A stretch of DNA of 64,000 nucleotides from Geitlerinema sp. S16 (GTDB taxonomy: Bacteria; Cyanobacteriota; Cyanobacteriia; Cyanobacteriales; Geitlerinemataceae), in NCBI GenBank assembly GCA_011390275.1, contig JAABST010000021.1, positions 1-64,000 of the forward strand. Reading direction: 5' to 3'. Both the position numbers and the translations under genes were made by a program. Below are positions 28,330 through 38,703 of the stretch, one piece after another. The first letter of the stretch is position 1; each line of letters starts with the position of its first letter. The notes beneath the pieces are model-generated. The model made no database searches, was not told the DNA's origin, and was given only the letters and a program-made list of their open reading frames with translations.

Positions 28330-28959
28330 TTAGTGGGTGAAGATGCAGTTGTATTGCAGTAAATCGAGTGTCACAAGCGTCGGCACGATGTCAAAACACT
28401 GAGTCAAAAGTTCGAGGCGCTCCTCACGATCGATCATAGTGACGAGGGTTTGCTTGACGCCGACCAGGTAGCGCACATCGTTGGCGGCATAGCTCAGTTG
28501 CTCATTCGTGAGACGCTGGGCGTTGCCCCAGTCGGAACTTTGGGCGGTTTTATCGAGTTCGATGCCCGCGAGTTCGCTGACGAGGGATTTTAGGCCGTGG
28601 CGATCGGTATACGTCCGCGCCAGTTTGCTGGCGATCTTGGTGCAAAACATCGGTGCGACGTAGATCCCGAGGTGGTGGCGTAGGGTCGCCAGATCGAAGC
28701 GTGCAAAGTGAAAAATCTTGGTGCTGTGGCTCGCTTCGAGGAGCTGTTTTAGGTTCGGAGCCAAGGTTTGGCCGCGTTCGATCCGGACGACACTGGTATA
28801 CCCATCCGGGTCGCAGAGCTGCACTAGACAGAGCCGATCGCGAAGGGGGTTAAGTCCCATCGTTTCCGTATCCACGGCAATATCGCTGGCCTGGAGGTAG
28901 CGATCAAGGGAGTCAGTCGAAAGGTCGCGGTCGAAAACGTCGATCGGGAGAACGGTCAT
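28330..28959 (-). CDS. rnd: Ribonuclease D-like 3'-5' exonuclease
   Basis: 209 residues, a lone DEDDy exonuclease domain without the HRDC domains of E. coli RNase D. Motif I DTETMGL (about 31), motif II HFARFDLATL (about 84-93), motif III LSYAANDVRYL (Y and D, about 155-165). This short form is common in cyanobacteria. Trims 3' ends of structured RNA. ATG at 28959; 39 bases separate it from the stop of the upstream membrane protein gene, so they may be cotranscribed. Confidence 0.88.
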   Translation of the reverse strand: MTVLPIDVFDRDLSTDSLDRYLQASDIAVDTETMGLNPLRDRLCLVQLCDPDGYTSVVRIERGQTLAPNLKQLLEASHSTKIFHFARFDLATLRHHLGIYVAPMFCTKIASKLARTYTDRHGLKSLVSELAGIELDKTAQSSDWGNAQRLTNEQLSYAANDVRYLVGVKQTLVTMIDREERLELLTQCFDIVPTLVTLDLLQYNCIFTH

Positions 28960-28998
28960 ATCAGGTCGAGTCCGGGGTGCGGTAAATCTCGACGAATG

Positions 28999-29871
28999 CT
29001 AGCGCGAAACGTGCGCGTCGCGTTGGGTCTGGTCTAAGTTTTGTTGTGAATGCGAAAAGGCGATCGGCTCGCCGCTGGCCATATCGAGGGCATGTGTAGA
29101 ACTGGAACGGTTACGGGATAGTGAATCGCGTCCGTCTTGCAGAAGCTGAACCTGCTGTAAAACGTCGAGCGCGGCGTCGCGAATTGCGCCATCGGTTTCG
29201 CGTCCGAGCAGATATTGCAAACAGGCGGCAACGGATTTACGTTCAGCGCGATCGAGGCGGCGTTGCTCAATCCACTGGCCAATCTGACGAATCGCGATCG
29301 TCCGCTTCAAGCCATTCTCATCCGCCACTTGCAGCAACATCGGCATGAGATCCACGCGATCGCGACCCGTAAGCCGCGTCAACGTTTGCCACACCAGCAA
29401 CACCAGCACCGCCAACGTCGCCGCGCCTTGGGCAATCAAACCGCTCGCCACCCAGTGATTTTCCGTCGCGCCCCACACCGCCAAACTGACATAAACCAGC
29501 AGCGAAACGATCGCCCCCGCCCCGATTGCCAGCAACACCGGCTGACGTAAGCGATCGCCGAGCCGCGACATCGCCACCCAGTCGATCGTTTTGCCTGAGG
29601 TCGCCGCCAAGTAAACGCCCAACATCGTCCCCGATCCGGCCAGCGTGGCGATCAGTAAATCGGGATGCCAGAGCATCAGGACGATCGCAAAGGCTAGCGC
29701 CAACCACCAGCCACCGGAGATCAGAAGGGCATTGCGTTGGGCGCGATCACCACGGCGATTGCTCCGTAGTTTTGCAGGTGGTTTACCCGTGCCGCTTCCT
29801 GCGGTCGAGAGAAGAAGCCGTTCTAACGCCTGTATGAGGGACTGTTGCCAAGAGGAGGAAGCGTGTGCCAC
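28999..29871 (-). CDS. Cyanobacterial membrane protein with helical-repeat C-terminus
   Basis: 290 residues. Basic N-terminus, then about four hydrophobic helices (residues 48-67, 72-90, 112-133, 145-163), then an all-helical cytoplasmic part (VDLMPMLLQVADENGLKR to DAALDVLQQVQLL) resembling the armadillo-type fold proteins annotated in cyanobacteria. A Ser/Gln-rich tail follows. Function unknown. The frame opens with GTG at 29871. It precedes the RNase D gene closely. Confidence 0.65.
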   Translation of the reverse strand: MAHASSSWQQSLIQALERLLLSTAGSGTGKPPAKLRSNRRGDRAQRNALLISGGWWLALAFAIVLMLWHPDLLIATLAGSGTMLGVYLAATSGKTIDWVAMSRLGDRLRQPVLLAIGAGAIVSLLVYVSLAVWGATENHWVASGLIAQGAATLAVLVLLVWQTLTRLTGRDRVDLMPMLLQVADENGLKRTIAIRQIGQWIEQRRLDRAERKSVAACLQYLLGRETDGAIRDAALDVLQQVQLLQDGRDSLSRNRSSSTHALDMASGEPIAFSHSQQNLDQTQRDAHVSR

Positions 29872-30206
29872 GGGATGGAGAAAGCGAAGTGATTTTAGCG
29901 GCGAAACGAAACGGAAATAGTGTGGAATGGCGGATCGTTTGGGCGTGATGAGAGGCCGTGAAATCGAGTTTTAAATGGCGTCGATTTGCTGAAAAAACCG
30001 CCTAAAGTAGGCGATCTGAGGATATCACGTTCCGATCGAGCCGTGTGTATCCATGATCACGGACTCAGTTGTCACAACCGTAGGAAAGATTCGGTTGAAT
30101 CTTCCAGAAAAAACGAGAACTGGAGGGCTGAGCGAAGTCGAAGCCCGATTGACTGTTCGATGAATATTTTCGCTTGGCATTGGGTCGAAGGCTGCATCGT
30201 GCAGAC
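29872..30206. other. Spacer with two hairpins
   Basis: No gene. 30083-30105 forms GGAAAGATTC/GAATCTTCC with one bulge. 30125-30146 is a copy of the GAGCG(A/G)AGTCGA stem-loop listed separately. Confidence 0.6.
30125..30146. repeat. Free-standing copy of the MITE-core stem-loop
   Basis: GGGCT-GAGCGAAGTCGA-AGCCC: a 5-bp stem around a 12-nt loop that differs by one base from the loops at 19151-19162 and 22620-22631. No long flanking inverted repeats were found here. Confidence 0.75.
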
Positions 30207-30686
30207 TTACTTCACCGTTACCGTAATCGGTTCAGAGACCACGGGCTGATCGTGCGGCACGTGGGCATAATTGCCGAGGACGAGCTGTAAGGTGTGATCT
30301 CCCGGCGCTAGGGTTAGTTCGGTTTGTGTTTGGCCGCCACCGAAGTGACGCACGGTGTCGTCACCAGCGGGGAGTGACTGATCGAGATCGGGAAGTTCGG
30401 CGCGATCGATTAATAAATGATGGTGACCCGTATTTTTAATATCGACGCCCGCCGGAGCGACGCCCATTCCCTCAAGGCCAAATTTAACCTCGAAGGTGGG
30501 ATCTAAGGTCTCGCCATTGTCGGGGGTGATGAAATACACCTGGGCGTTTTCAGGAGCGGGCGATTTTTCGATCGCGATCGCCGGTGTCGCCCAAGCGGCG
30601 ATCGCCCAGAGACCGAGACAAACGCTGGTCAGCGCTAGACGGATAGCGGTGGATAGTCTACCGAGAGAAAAGGGAAAACGGGTCAT
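30207..30686 (-). CDS. DUF4399 domain exported protein
   Basis: About 159 residues. A signal peptide (basic start, hydrophobic LALTSVCLGLWAIAAWA, cleavage near ATPAIA) leads to a DUF4399 domain: VYFITPDNGETL, VKFGLEGMGVAPAG, TGHHHLLID and LAPGDHTLQLVLGNYAHVPH. The His-rich turns suggest metal binding, but function is unknown. The ATG at 30686 was chosen because GGAG lies seven bases upstream; the frame is open further up without support. Confidence 0.8.
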   Translation of the reverse strand: MTRFPFSLGRLSTAIRLALTSVCLGLWAIAAWATPAIAIEKSPAPENAQVYFITPDNGETLDPTFEVKFGLEGMGVAPAGVDIKNTGHHHLLIDRAELPDLDQSLPAGDDTVRHFGGGQTQTELTLAPGDHTLQLVLGNYAHVPHDQPVVSEPITVTVK

Positions 30687-30972
30687 GGTACTCCAGCGAG
30701 AAGAGGACAAAGGAGTCAAGGTTCGGTGAACCTTTGAAGTTGTCCATACGCTAAAGCGAAGCGGGGCGATCAAGCAACTTTTATACAATTTGTGCGAAGG
30801 GTTTTAGACCAGTCTTATACAAAGGCTTGCCAACGTTCCGCTGGATTCTAATTAATATCGATGCCTTGAATTGACATTGCGTGCGGCACGGATCGTCGAG
30901 AGCGTTAAACTAGAAAGACGTTCTCGAAACATGCCGTTACAATCGACGCCCCGTTAGCGCTTCTTCGTGCCG

Positions 30973-32955
30973 ATGACTTTTCAGACCGAGCTTCACGCTC
31001 TTTTTTCGTCCCGTCGATCGCCGCGCACGCCGCGCCGTCGCCCATCCCTCCGCGCACTGGCCGCAAGCTGGGCGATCGCGCAGGTACTCCTGACCGGTAC
31101 ACCTGCGTTTGGGCAAACACGACCGAGTGACAAGGAACTCAGCTACGGCGAGTTTATCGAAAGTATTGAGGGAGGCGACGTTAAGTCGGTCGAACTCGAT
31201 CCGGCGTTGCAGGTTGCGCGAGTGCGCCTCAAGGACTCCAAGGAGAGCGAAGCACCTTACAATGTGATGCTGTTTGAGGATGACCCAGCGCTGATCGAAC
31301 TGTTGCGGGCGAATGATGTTGACGTTGCGAGCAACCCGACGCCGGATAATAGCGCGGCATTGGCAATGCTCGGTCACATTGTTGTGATTGGGATTTTGAT
31401 CGGTGGGCTGATGTTGATCGTGAAGCGATCGGCGCAGTCCGGTAATAATGCGCTGAATTTCGGCCGATCGCGGGCGCGATTCCAGATGGAAGCGAAAACC
31501 GGCGTCACGTTTGATGATGTGGCCGGGGTGGAAGAGGCGAAGGAAGAATTGCAAGAGGTGGTGACGTTCCTCAAGGAGCCGGAACGCTTCACGGCGATCG
31601 GGGCGCGAATTCCGCGTGGAATGCTGCTGATTGGCCCACCGGGAACGGGCAAGACGCTGCTGGCTAAGGCGATCGCGGGCGAAGCGGGCGTACCGTTTTT
31701 CAGTATTTCCGGATCGGAATTTGTCGAGATGTTTGTCGGGATTGGCGCGTCCCGTGTGCGGGATCTGTTCCGTAAAGCGAAGGAAAATGCGCCCTGTTTG
31801 GTGTTTATTGACGAGATCGACGCCGTGGGACGCCAGCGCGGTACGGGCATCGGCGGCGGCAATGACGAGCGCGAACAAACCCTAAATCAGCTCCTCACCG
31901 AAATGGATGGCTTCGAGGGCAACACGGGCATTATTGCGATCGCGGCCACCAACCGCCCGGATGTACTCGACTCAGCTTTGCTGCGTCCGGGTCGCTTCGA
32001 TCGCCAAGTCACCGTCGATTTACCGGTCTATAGCGGTCGCCTCGGCATCCTCGAAGTCCACGCCCGCACCAAGAAAATGTCCGAGGCCGTCTCGCTGGAA
32101 AAAATTGCGCGGCGCACACCAGGATTTTCCGGGGCGGATCTGGCGAATCTGCTGAATGAGGCGGCGATCTTGACGGCACGACGCCGCAAGGAGGCGATCG
32201 AAGATGCTGAAATTGATGACGCGATCGATCGCGTGACGATCGGCCTGTCGCTGACGCCGCTGCTCGACAGCAAGAAAAAACGCTTGATTGCCTATCATGA
32301 GGTCGGTCATGCCTTGCTGATGACATTGCTCGATCATGCCGATCCGTTGAACAAAGTGACGATCGTGCCGCGATCGGGCGGCATCGGCGGCTTTGCCCAA
32401 CAAATTTTCAACGAAGAAATGGTCGATAGCGGCCTGTATACCCGCGCCTGGATGACGGATTTAATCGTCATTTTCCTCGGTGGACGAGCGGCGGAACAGA
32501 TTGTCTTCGGCGATTCGGAAATCACGATCGGCGCGTCTAACGATCTCCAAAACGTCACGAAGGTTGCCCGCGAAATGGTGACGCAGCTTGGCATGTCGGA
32601 TCTCGGTCCGCTGGCCTTAGAACGTCCCAATGGTCAGGTGTTCCTCGGGCGTAACATGATGCCCAGCACGGAATATTCCGAAGAAATGGCGACACGGATT
32701 GATCACCGAGTGCGCGAGATTTCGCAGCAGTGTTACGAGCGAGCCTGTGAGCTGTTGCAGCAAAACCGCACAGTGATGGATCGGCTTGTGGATCTGCTCA
32801 TCGAGCGCGAGACGATCGAGGGCAGCGAGTTTCGTAAAATTGTGGCGGAGTATACAAAACTGCCAAGCAAGCAACAAAATCTGGAAGCGGATCAAGCCGA
32901 TCGCGATGGTCAAGCCAAACCGGATGAGAGCAAAACGACGGTAGCGATGTCCTAG
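30973..32955 (+). CDS. ftsH: ATP-dependent zinc metalloprotease FtsH
   Basis: About 660 residues, membrane-anchored AAA+ protease for quality control, including photosystem II repair. A first hydrophobic segment (about 25-45) and a second TM helix ([22 protein letters not shown], about 120) flank a lumenal/periplasmic domain. Walker A GPPGTGKT (about 221), Walker [31 protein letters not shown], zinc site HEVGH (about 442). The Ala-to-Val in HEAGH is usual in cyanobacterial FtsH. An extra hydrophilic tail ([14 protein letters not shown]) is present. A GTG two codons upstream (30967) is an alternative start. It faces the M23 peptidase gene. Confidence 0.95.
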   Translation: MTFQTELHALFSSRRSPRTPRRRPSLRALAASWAIAQVLLTGTPAFGQTRPSDKELSYGEFIESIEGGDVKSVELDPALQVARVRLKDSKESEAPYNVMLFEDDPALIELLRANDVDVASNPTPDNSAALAMLGHIVVIGILIGGLMLIVKRSAQSGNNALNFGRSRARFQMEAKTGVTFDDVAGVEEAKEELQEVVTFLKEPERFTAIGARIPRGMLLIGPPGTGKTLLAKAIAGEAGVPFFSISGSEFVEMFVGIGASRVRDLFRKAKENAPCLVFIDEIDAVGRQRGTGIGGGNDEREQTLNQLLTEMDGFEGNTGIIAIAATNRPDVLDSALLRPGRFDRQVTVDLPVYSGRLGILEVHARTKKMSEAVSLEKIARRTPGFSGADLANLLNEAAILTARRRKEAIEDAEIDDAIDRVTIGLSLTPLLDSKKKRLIAYHEVGHALLMTLLDHADPLNKVTIVPRSGGIGGFAQQIFNEEMVDSGLYTRAWMTDLIVIFLGGRAAEQIVFGDSEITIGASNDLQNVTKVAREMVTQLGMSDLGPLALERPNGQVFLGRNMMPSTEYSEEMATRIDHRVREISQQCYERACELLQQNRTVMDRLVDLLIERETIEGSEFRKIVAEYTKLPSKQQNLEADQADRDGQAKPDESKTTVAMS

Positions 32956-32999
32956 TAGGGTGGGCATCGCTCACCACGATCAAGTCGTGCGTGCTACGA

Positions 33000-33617
33000 C
33001 TAGCTCGCCATTGCTCGGATCACCGTCGCCGGATCGACCCATTCATCTTGATAGACCAAACCCCAATGTAAGTGGGGGCCGGTGGTGCGTCCGGTCATAC
33101 CGACGCGACCAATCCGAGCCGAAGTGGGAAGCTGTTGTCCCTGTTGAATCAAAATGCCGCCATCGCGATCGATGAGGGTGCGGACGCCATCGATCGTCTC
33201 GACATAGCCCTGCATGTGACAGTAGACATGCTCCCAATCGCCGGACTTAATCACGAGACCCGTACCGCAGCGATCGTCGTCGATCGTCTGAACCACCGTC
33301 CCCGACCACCAGTTGCGAATGTAGCTTCCCTCAGGAGCCGCCAGGTCGAGTCCAGAGTGAAACTCGCTGCCTCCGCCGGTAACGCCGCCGCGATACCCAA
33401 AAGGGGAGGTATACGCCTGGAAATCTTCTACGGGAAAGGAGGCGCTGGCCCATTGTCCCGGTGAAATGGATGAGCGGTAGGCGGTATCGGCTTCGGCGTT
33501 TGCGTTCGGTAGCAGGGCGCTGCCTAGCAAGATCGAACCGATCGTGATCGTGAATGAGCCAGACAATCCACAGCGTTTAACCAATGCGACGCAACGATCG
33601 ATCTTTGGAATGTGCAT
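33000..33617 (-). CDS. M23 family (LytM-type) metallopeptidase
   Basis: 205 residues. N-terminal hydrophobic segment (FTITIGSILLGSALL) and ANA cleavage-like site, so exported. The M23 domain has FHSGLDLAAPEG (zinc H and D, about 87-91) and HLHWGL (second H pair, about 186). Predicted endopeptidase on peptidoglycan cross-links, or an activator. Short, with no LysM or coiled-coil partner domain. Convergent with ftsH (44-base gap). Confidence 0.85.
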   Translation of the reverse strand: MHIPKIDRCVALVKRCGLSGSFTITIGSILLGSALLPNANAEADTAYRSSISPGQWASASFPVEDFQAYTSPFGYRGGVTGGGSEFHSGLDLAAPEGSYIRNWWSGTVVQTIDDDRCGTGLVIKSGDWEHVYCHMQGYVETIDGVRTLIDRDGGILIQQGQQLPTSARIGRVGMTGRTTGPHLHWGLVYQDEWVDPATVIRAMAS

Positions 33618-33892
33618 TGTGGTGAGGCGCGAATTATGAGGGCAAATTTTCGAGCTATTCTAGCCGCGATCGTTCGACACCGGAGGATCTTTACAAAGGT
33701 ACACGATGGATGAGGTGTCTCGGCCATTCTGGGGAATTTCCGGTGATTTCTGCTGAAACGCCCAAACTGACACCCGAAATATTGCGAATTAAGAACGAGC
33801 ATTGCGTTCCTAGGTATCTCTTCTATAGCGTTTCTAGTACTCGAAATCGTAAATCGATACCGCGTTTTAACACCTGTCTCCTAGAAACAATC

Positions 33893-34156
33893 ATGTATAT
33901 TCAACCGATTTTGGCCACTGGACTTTCCGTTGAGTGGACGCCGACCGTTGGCCTCACGATGATTTTATGCAATCTGTTCATCATCTCGATCGGCCGTTTC
34001 GCGATCAAAAATCCCGGCCAAGGCCCCGCCCTACCCGTACAGGTTCCCGGTTTGTTTAAGGGGTTTGGTTGGGTTGAGCTGCTGGCAACCATGAGCCTGG
34101 GTCATGTTCTCGGTGCGGGAATGATTCTGGGCTTAGCCAGTGCTGGCGTCATTTAG
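33893..34156 (+). CDS. psaK: Photosystem I reaction centre subunit PsaK
   Basis: 87 residues, two membrane helices (about 15-35 and 58-82) joined by a hydrophilic loop (KNPGQGPALPVQVPGLFKGF). WTPTVGLTMILCNLFIISIGRFAI and MSLGHVLGAGMILGL are PsaK hallmarks. Peripheral PSI subunit involved in antenna and state-transition contacts. The ATG at 33893 is chosen because the family begins about here, although the frame is open upstream to 33710. Confidence 0.9.
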   Translation: MYIQPILATGLSVEWTPTVGLTMILCNLFIISIGRFAIKNPGQGPALPVQVPGLFKGFGWVELLATMSLGHVLGAGMILGLASAGVI

Positions 34157-34292
34157 GCGATCGCGCTGCTGACCGGTTGTTGTGCGTTCGCGCTCTCAAG
34201 CCATGAACGTCAAACGTCAACGCACAACAACGTTTCGTCTCACTCTGTATCGTCTATATCGCTGTTCTTCCTTTCGCTTTTTGTCTGCGACC

Positions 34293-36407
34293 ATGCCCAA
34301 CCGTCTCGCCCAGTCCGCTAGCCTCTACCTGCGCAAACATGCCGACAATCCGATCGACTGGTGGCCGTGGTGCGATGAGGCGATCGCGACGGCACGACGG
34401 GAGAATAAGCCGATTTTTTTATCGATCGGCTATTCGAGCTGTCACTGGTGCACGGTGATGGAAGGGGAGGCGTTTTCGGATGACGCGATCGCGACGTTTT
34501 TGAACGATAATTTTTTGCCGATCAAGGTCGATCGCGAAGAGCGCCCCGACATCGACAGCATTTACATGCAGGCGCTGCAACTGATGATCGGCCAAGGCGG
34601 ATGGCCGCTGAATACGTTTTTGCTGCCCGATAGTCTTGTGCCGTTTTATGGCGGCACGTACTTCGGGATGACGCCGATGTATGGCAGACCGGGGTTTTTG
34701 CAGGTGTTGGCGCGATTGCGCGAGATGTACGACACCGAAATCGAAAAGCTGCGATCGGTTGAAGCCGATCTAAAAGCGGCACTGCTGCGGGGTGACGATG
34801 ATCCGCGATCGAGTTCTCCCCAAACGTTAGACGCCTCGGCTTCCGAAGATCGACGCGCTGCCAATCAAGCGACACTCGCGCGAGGCTTGGCGATCGCGGC
34901 GAAAATCACCGCTCCCCACGGTCGTGCGCCGAGCTTTCCCTCGCTCCCCTATGCCATCACCGCCCTACGAGGCTTGCGGTTTGAGAGTGATGTTGACCGC
35001 GATCGCGATGTCGATCCCTATCGGGTTTGCAATCAGCGGGCGATCGATCTGTGTCTCGGCGGAATTTACGACCACGTGGGCGGCGGCTTCCATCGCTACA
35101 CGGTCGATGCCACCTGGACTGTGCCGCACTTCGAGAAGATGCTTTACGATAACGGCCTTGCCTTGGAATTCCTGACCGAGCTATGGCGGGCAGGCGGTCG
35201 CGAACCGGTCTTTGAAACGGCGATCGCGGGAACGGTGGAGTGGCTTCAGCGCGAAATGACCGACCCGGCGGGTTTCTTTTACGCCTCTCAGGACGCGGAT
35301 AATTTCACGACACCGATCGCGACAGAACCCGAAGAGGGCGCGTTTTATGTCTGGTCGTGGGACGAATTAACCGCAGCGTTAACGCCGACAGAACGGGCGG
35401 AACTTCAACAGCGTTTCAGCATCACGCCCAAGGGAAATTTTGAAGGTCATACCGTCTTGCAGCGGCGTGATACGGGACATCTCAGCGCGATCGTCCGTAC
35501 GGCTCTCGATAAACTGTTTGTGCTACGTTACGGCATGGAGCGCGACACGGGCGATCGCTACGAACCCGCCCGCAATAACCACGAGGCGAAAACCCAACCC
35601 CGATCGGGTCGCATCCCACCTGTCACCGACACCAAGGCGATCGTCTCCTGGAATGCTCTCATCATCTCCGGTTTAGCCAAAGCTGCCGCTGTCTTCCACC
35701 GTGAGCCGTATCTTGATCTTGCCTGTGGTGCGGCGGATTTTATCCTCAATCACCAACGATCGAGCGGGCGTTTGCAGCGCGTCAGCTACGACGGCCAACC
35801 GGCGACGATCGCCCAAGCGGAAGACTACGCACTCTTAATCAAAGCGCTGATCGATCTCCATCAAGCCTGTCAAACCTTAACACCGGGAGAAGCGATCGCC
35901 CAAACCTATCTGGAGGCTGCGATCAACCTTCAGGCCGAATTCGACATGCATTTATGGGACGGCGATCGCGGCGGTTACTACAACACCGATGATCGCGAGG
36001 ATCTGATTATCCGTGAACGCAGCACCCAAGATAACGCCACTCCCGCCCCGAACGGCATCGCGATCGCCAACCTGATCCACCTGGGCGCAATCACCGATGA
36101 TCCCGATCGCTTTGCCCACGCCGATCGCGCCCTCGCCGCCTTCGATGCACTTATGCGCGACACGCCCCAAGCCTGCCCCAGTCTGATCGCCGCCCTCGAC
36201 GATCGTCTGCACTACGCCCATGTCCGCATTCAACCCCACTGGGCGAAAGCCTACCTCGATCGCTACTTTCCCAGTACGTCGGTCACGGCGAGTTTCGATC
36301 TCCCGACAGACATCGCCGGGATTGTTTGCTATGACTTCACCTGCCAAGAACCGAGTCACCGACTCGATCAATTATTTGAACAAATTCAGGCGCGGCTCGA
36401 TCGCTAA
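34293..36407 (+). CDS. DUF255 thioredoxin-fold protein (YyaL/SSP411 type)
   Basis: About 704 residues. N-terminal DUF255 thioredoxin-like domain: [20 protein letters not shown], then [18 protein letters not shown] with the C-x-x-C pair, and [13 protein letters not shown] long alpha/alpha-toroid part resembling sugar-processing enzymes follows ([29 protein letters not shown]). Function of the family is unsettled. The start at 34293 (MPNRLAQSA) fits the family; the frame continues to 34182 without similarity. It follows psaK. Confidence 0.88.
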   Translation: MPNRLAQSASLYLRKHADNPIDWWPWCDEAIATARRENKPIFLSIGYSSCHWCTVMEGEAFSDDAIATFLNDNFLPIKVDREERPDIDSIYMQALQLMIGQGGWPLNTFLLPDSLVPFYGGTYFGMTPMYGRPGFLQVLARLREMYDTEIEKLRSVEADLKAALLRGDDDPRSSSPQTLDASASEDRRAANQATLARGLAIAAKITAPHGRAPSFPSLPYAITALRGLRFESDVDRDRDVDPYRVCNQRAIDLCLGGIYDHVGGGFHRYTVDATWTVPHFEKMLYDNGLALEFLTELWRAGGREPVFETAIAGTVEWLQREMTDPAGFFYASQDADNFTTPIATEPEEGAFYVWSWDELTAALTPTERAELQQRFSITPKGNFEGHTVLQRRDTGHLSAIVRTALDKLFVLRYGMERDTGDRYEPARNNHEAKTQPRSGRIPPVTDTKAIVSWNALIISGLAKAAAVFHREPYLDLACGAADFILNHQRSSGRLQRVSYDGQPATIAQAEDYALLIKALIDLHQACQTLTPGEAIAQTYLEAAINLQAEFDMHLWDGDRGGYYNTDDREDLIIRERSTQDNATPAPNGIAIANLIHLGAITDDPDRFAHADRALAAFDALMRDTPQACPSLIAALDDRLHYAHVRIQPHWAKAYLDRYFPSTSVTASFDLPTDIAGIVCYDFTCQEPSHRLDQLFEQIQARLDR

Positions 36408-36793
36408 ACGCCAACGTTCCAGTCCCGCAGGGCTGACACATTGATTCGCTACAACCGTGAAATACTGTATTTTTAGCTGATTAAGACGTAAGTTTTGTCA
36501 CGCTTTAAGTCGAACTTTAATCGCTCGATCGTCGGCAAGATTGTCTTTATAACCCCAGCGACAGACGTAAATTCGACAAACATTACGGATCGTCGGTTGC
36601 CGGTAACGCATTTAGTACAATGGGCAGACTAATCTCCTTAACGTTTCGTACCGCGTTTTGGCAAATAATCCTGTTTGCCAAAACGTAGCGCTGTCGATTA
36701 AATGTTGAGATAGTTTCTCGTACACAGAGTACGTACCTCTGCTCTTTCGCGTCTTGCCTCGCTGAGGATGTATCTCCCTATGGAGGAGGTTAT
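36408..36793 (+). promoter_or_regulatory. Leader with a 12-bp hairpin upstream of the 36794 gene
   Basis: CGTTTTGGCAAA (36654-36665) and TTTGCCAAAACG (36674-36685) form a perfect 12-bp stem with an 8-nt loop, 108 bases before the ATG and without a T run, so it is not a simple terminator. GGAGGAGG at 36782-36789 is a strong ribosome-binding site. The first ~150 bases have no evident feature. Confidence 0.55.
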
Positions 36794-37846
36794 ATGAGTT
36801 CCCCTTCCCGGTCTATCCAAAATTCCGACGTCGTGACCAACAATTCAGATACAAACGCGAGCGATCTCCCGATCGCTCGACCACCCAAGCGACCGAACCC
36901 ACCGGCAACGCCCACCCTAGAGGCGTCTACGGACGACTCGCACACACACTCGTCTGCAATGAAGCTTCAGGCTCCCGTTAAGCCTCTCCCTCGACCGACC
37001 AAAACCGCCACGAGTGCAAAAGCGTCGCTGCCCTCTTCTTCTGCACCTGCGGCCACGGCTACCGTGACGGCGACGACCCCTGTTGAAATTGATCGCTCTC
37101 GACCGATTCCGGCTCCGAGTGAGCCGAAACAATTTCGCGCGATCGGGCTGATACGCGGTAAATACGTCCCCTCAGAAGAACAGTTCACCTGCGGGACGTT
37201 TTTCAGTGATGATGGAGCCGAAATTGACTCGGTGTTGCTGGGTCGGGTGATGAGCCTGATCAAGAAACATATCAATCTGGAAGAGTCACATCTTTGGGTG
37301 GTTTACCCGCGTACCCAACAGGAAAGTGGCTCGCTACACCTGCAAATCGTCGGCGTTTGGGAGCCGGAGACTCTCGCTCAGGAGGAGGAAGACACAGACG
37401 CAGACGAGAAGCAGATCGCTTCCTCCGACGTTGAGGACGATAACTATTTCTCCATTCGTGGCGAAGTGGTCTTCTATTCCGAAGAGCGATCCTGCACGGT
37501 GGTTAAAATTCGCCAAGCTCCGCGCAAAAAAGGCGAGACAGCACGCTACTTCAAGCTTTCACTCGTCGGCAAAATTGAAGGCCGTACCCTCGGGCATTTC
37601 TGGGAGTTCCATGTGCATCGCAATGGCACAATGCTCGAAATCGATCGCGGCGAGTGCGTCGGCCCCATGCCGCCGAAACGCAACGCCAAACGAACCTCGG
37701 GACGCAAGCCGTTTCGTAAAAAGTTCGATCGCGAGGATCGCGGCTCCCAAGACACGAATAAACCGGCGAGTTACGATCGCGATACGCCCAAGCCCCAGCT
37801 TCGCGGCAAAACCGAGAGCGACGTTGCGCAAACCGCGACGGAATAG
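36794..37846 (+). CDS. Conserved cyanobacterial protein of unknown function
   Basis: 350 residues. The Ser/Pro/Ala-rich N-terminal ~110 residues look disordered. A conserved core starts at FRAIGLIRGKYVPSEEQF, then DSVLLGRVMSLIKKHINLEE, LWVVYPRT and LHLQIVGVWEPE. An acidic linker follows, then IRGEVVFYSEERSCTVVKIRQ. The tail is highly basic (KRTSGRKPFRKKFDRED). I recognise the core from cyanobacterial hypothetical proteins only. The charged tail suggests nucleic-acid or ribosome contact (inference). Strong SD and hairpin leader upstream; terminator downstream. Confidence 0.7.
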   Translation: MSSPSRSIQNSDVVTNNSDTNASDLPIARPPKRPNPPATPTLEASTDDSHTHSSAMKLQAPVKPLPRPTKTATSAKASLPSSSAPAATATVTATTPVEIDRSRPIPAPSEPKQFRAIGLIRGKYVPSEEQFTCGTFFSDDGAEIDSVLLGRVMSLIKKHINLEESHLWVVYPRTQQESGSLHLQIVGVWEPETLAQEEEDTDADEKQIASSDVEDDNYFSIRGEVVFYSEERSCTVVKIRQAPRKKGETARYFKLSLVGKIEGRTLGHFWEFHVHRNGTMLEIDRGECVGPMPPKRNAKRTSGRKPFRKKFDREDRGSQDTNKPASYDRDTPKPQLRGKTESDVAQTATE

Positions 37847-37892
37847 ATCGTTCTGGCTTGCTTCATCGTGATCGAGACCTTGGATAGACCCT

Positions 37893-37926
37893 AACCCCGA
37901 AGTGAACGCTTCGGGGTTCTTTTTTG
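37893..37926 (+). terminator. Rho-independent terminator
   Basis: AACCCCGAAG (37893-37902) pairs perfectly with CTTCGGGGTT (37909-37918) and is followed by a T run. Confidence 0.9.
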
Positions 37927-37978
37927 GCGATTTAGCAATTTGGCGATTTAGCAATTTGGCGATTTGGCGATTTGGCGA
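37923..37978. repeat. 8-nt tandem repeat, seven units
   Basis: TTTGGCGA and TTTAGCAA alternate, then TTTGGCGA three times in a row (7 x 8 nt), between the terminator and the rdgB stop. Confidence 0.9.
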
Positions 37979-37993
37979 TCAAACCTGATCAAC

Positions 37994-38563
37994 CTAAATC
38001 AACACATTGAGTTTGGGGAGTAAATCGACGATCGCCCGTCCGCGATGACTGTAACGGCGCTTTTCCTCCTTTGGCATTGCTGCAAAGGTTTTACCCGCTT
38101 CGGGGACATAAAAGATCGGATCATAGCCAAATCCGCCAACGCCTTCAGGCTCAACGATTTCGCCGGGACAAACCCCCTCCACCGCGATCGCGATCGATCC
38201 ATCGGGACGTGCCACCGCGATCGCACAAAGAAACTCGGCATAGCGATCCTCAAACTCCCGCAACTCGAATAGCACCCGCCGAATCCGATTGTTATCGTCG
38301 AGACCATATCGCGCCGAATATAAACCGGGCGCACCGTTGAGCGATCGCACCGCTAGCCCCGAATCATCGGCGATCGCCCAGTGGCCGGTCGCCTGCGCCA
38401 CCGTTGTCGCCTTGAGCGCGGCATTTTCGGCGAAGGTCTTGCCCGTCTCGATCACGTCGAGATCCGCTGGTTTCGGCTGGAGTTCCCAAGGCGTGTCCTT
38501 GAGGTAGGCCGCGAATTCAGTCACCTTGCCAGGATTGCCGGTGGCAACGACGAGAACGGTCAT
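37994..38563 (-). CDS. rdgB: XTP/dITP pyrophosphatase (RdgB/HAM1)
   Basis: Removes non-canonical purine nucleotides. 189 residues: VVATGNPGKVTEFAAYL at the start, FAENAALKA, ADDSGLAVRSLNGAPGLYSARY, GEIVEPEGVGGFGYDPIF, and a final SHRGRAI, all family motifs. Full length. ATG at 38563. Confidence 0.95.
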   Translation of the reverse strand: MTVLVVATGNPGKVTEFAAYLKDTPWELQPKPADLDVIETGKTFAENAALKATTVAQATGHWAIADDSGLAVRSLNGAPGLYSARYGLDDNNRIRRVLFELREFEDRYAEFLCAIAVARPDGSIAIAVEGVCPGEIVEPEGVGGFGYDPIFYVPEAGKTFAAMPKEEKRRYSHRGRAIVDLLPKLNVLI

Positions 38564-38703
38564 AGTTAGAACTCAATAAACAGAATTTTAGACTCGAAAA
38601 CTACACGCATCGCCATTTCGCACGGCAAGCCGACAAGAGTAAATTTCAGATCCTCTTATCGGCTTGAATGTCTTACGAGATGCAGAGATGCAGCAGGCAA
38701 CCC

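Noticed and set aside
30937..31878. 313-codon open frame antisense to ftsH
   Set aside because: Shadow of the conserved AAA+ coding sequence; the translation is low-complexity, rich in Arg/His/Gln.
32298..32312. FtsH zinc motif HEVGH instead of HEAGH
   Set aside because: At first it looked like an altered active site, but Val at this place is usual in cyanobacterial FtsH and all zinc ligands are kept.
32956..32999. GGGTGGGCATCGCTCACC-like sequence between ftsH and the M23 gene
   Set aside because: Partial palindrome only; too weak to call a terminator or a REP element.
37923..37978. Possible CRISPR-like repeats
   Set aside because: Units are 8 nt with no spacers; a simple tandem repeat.
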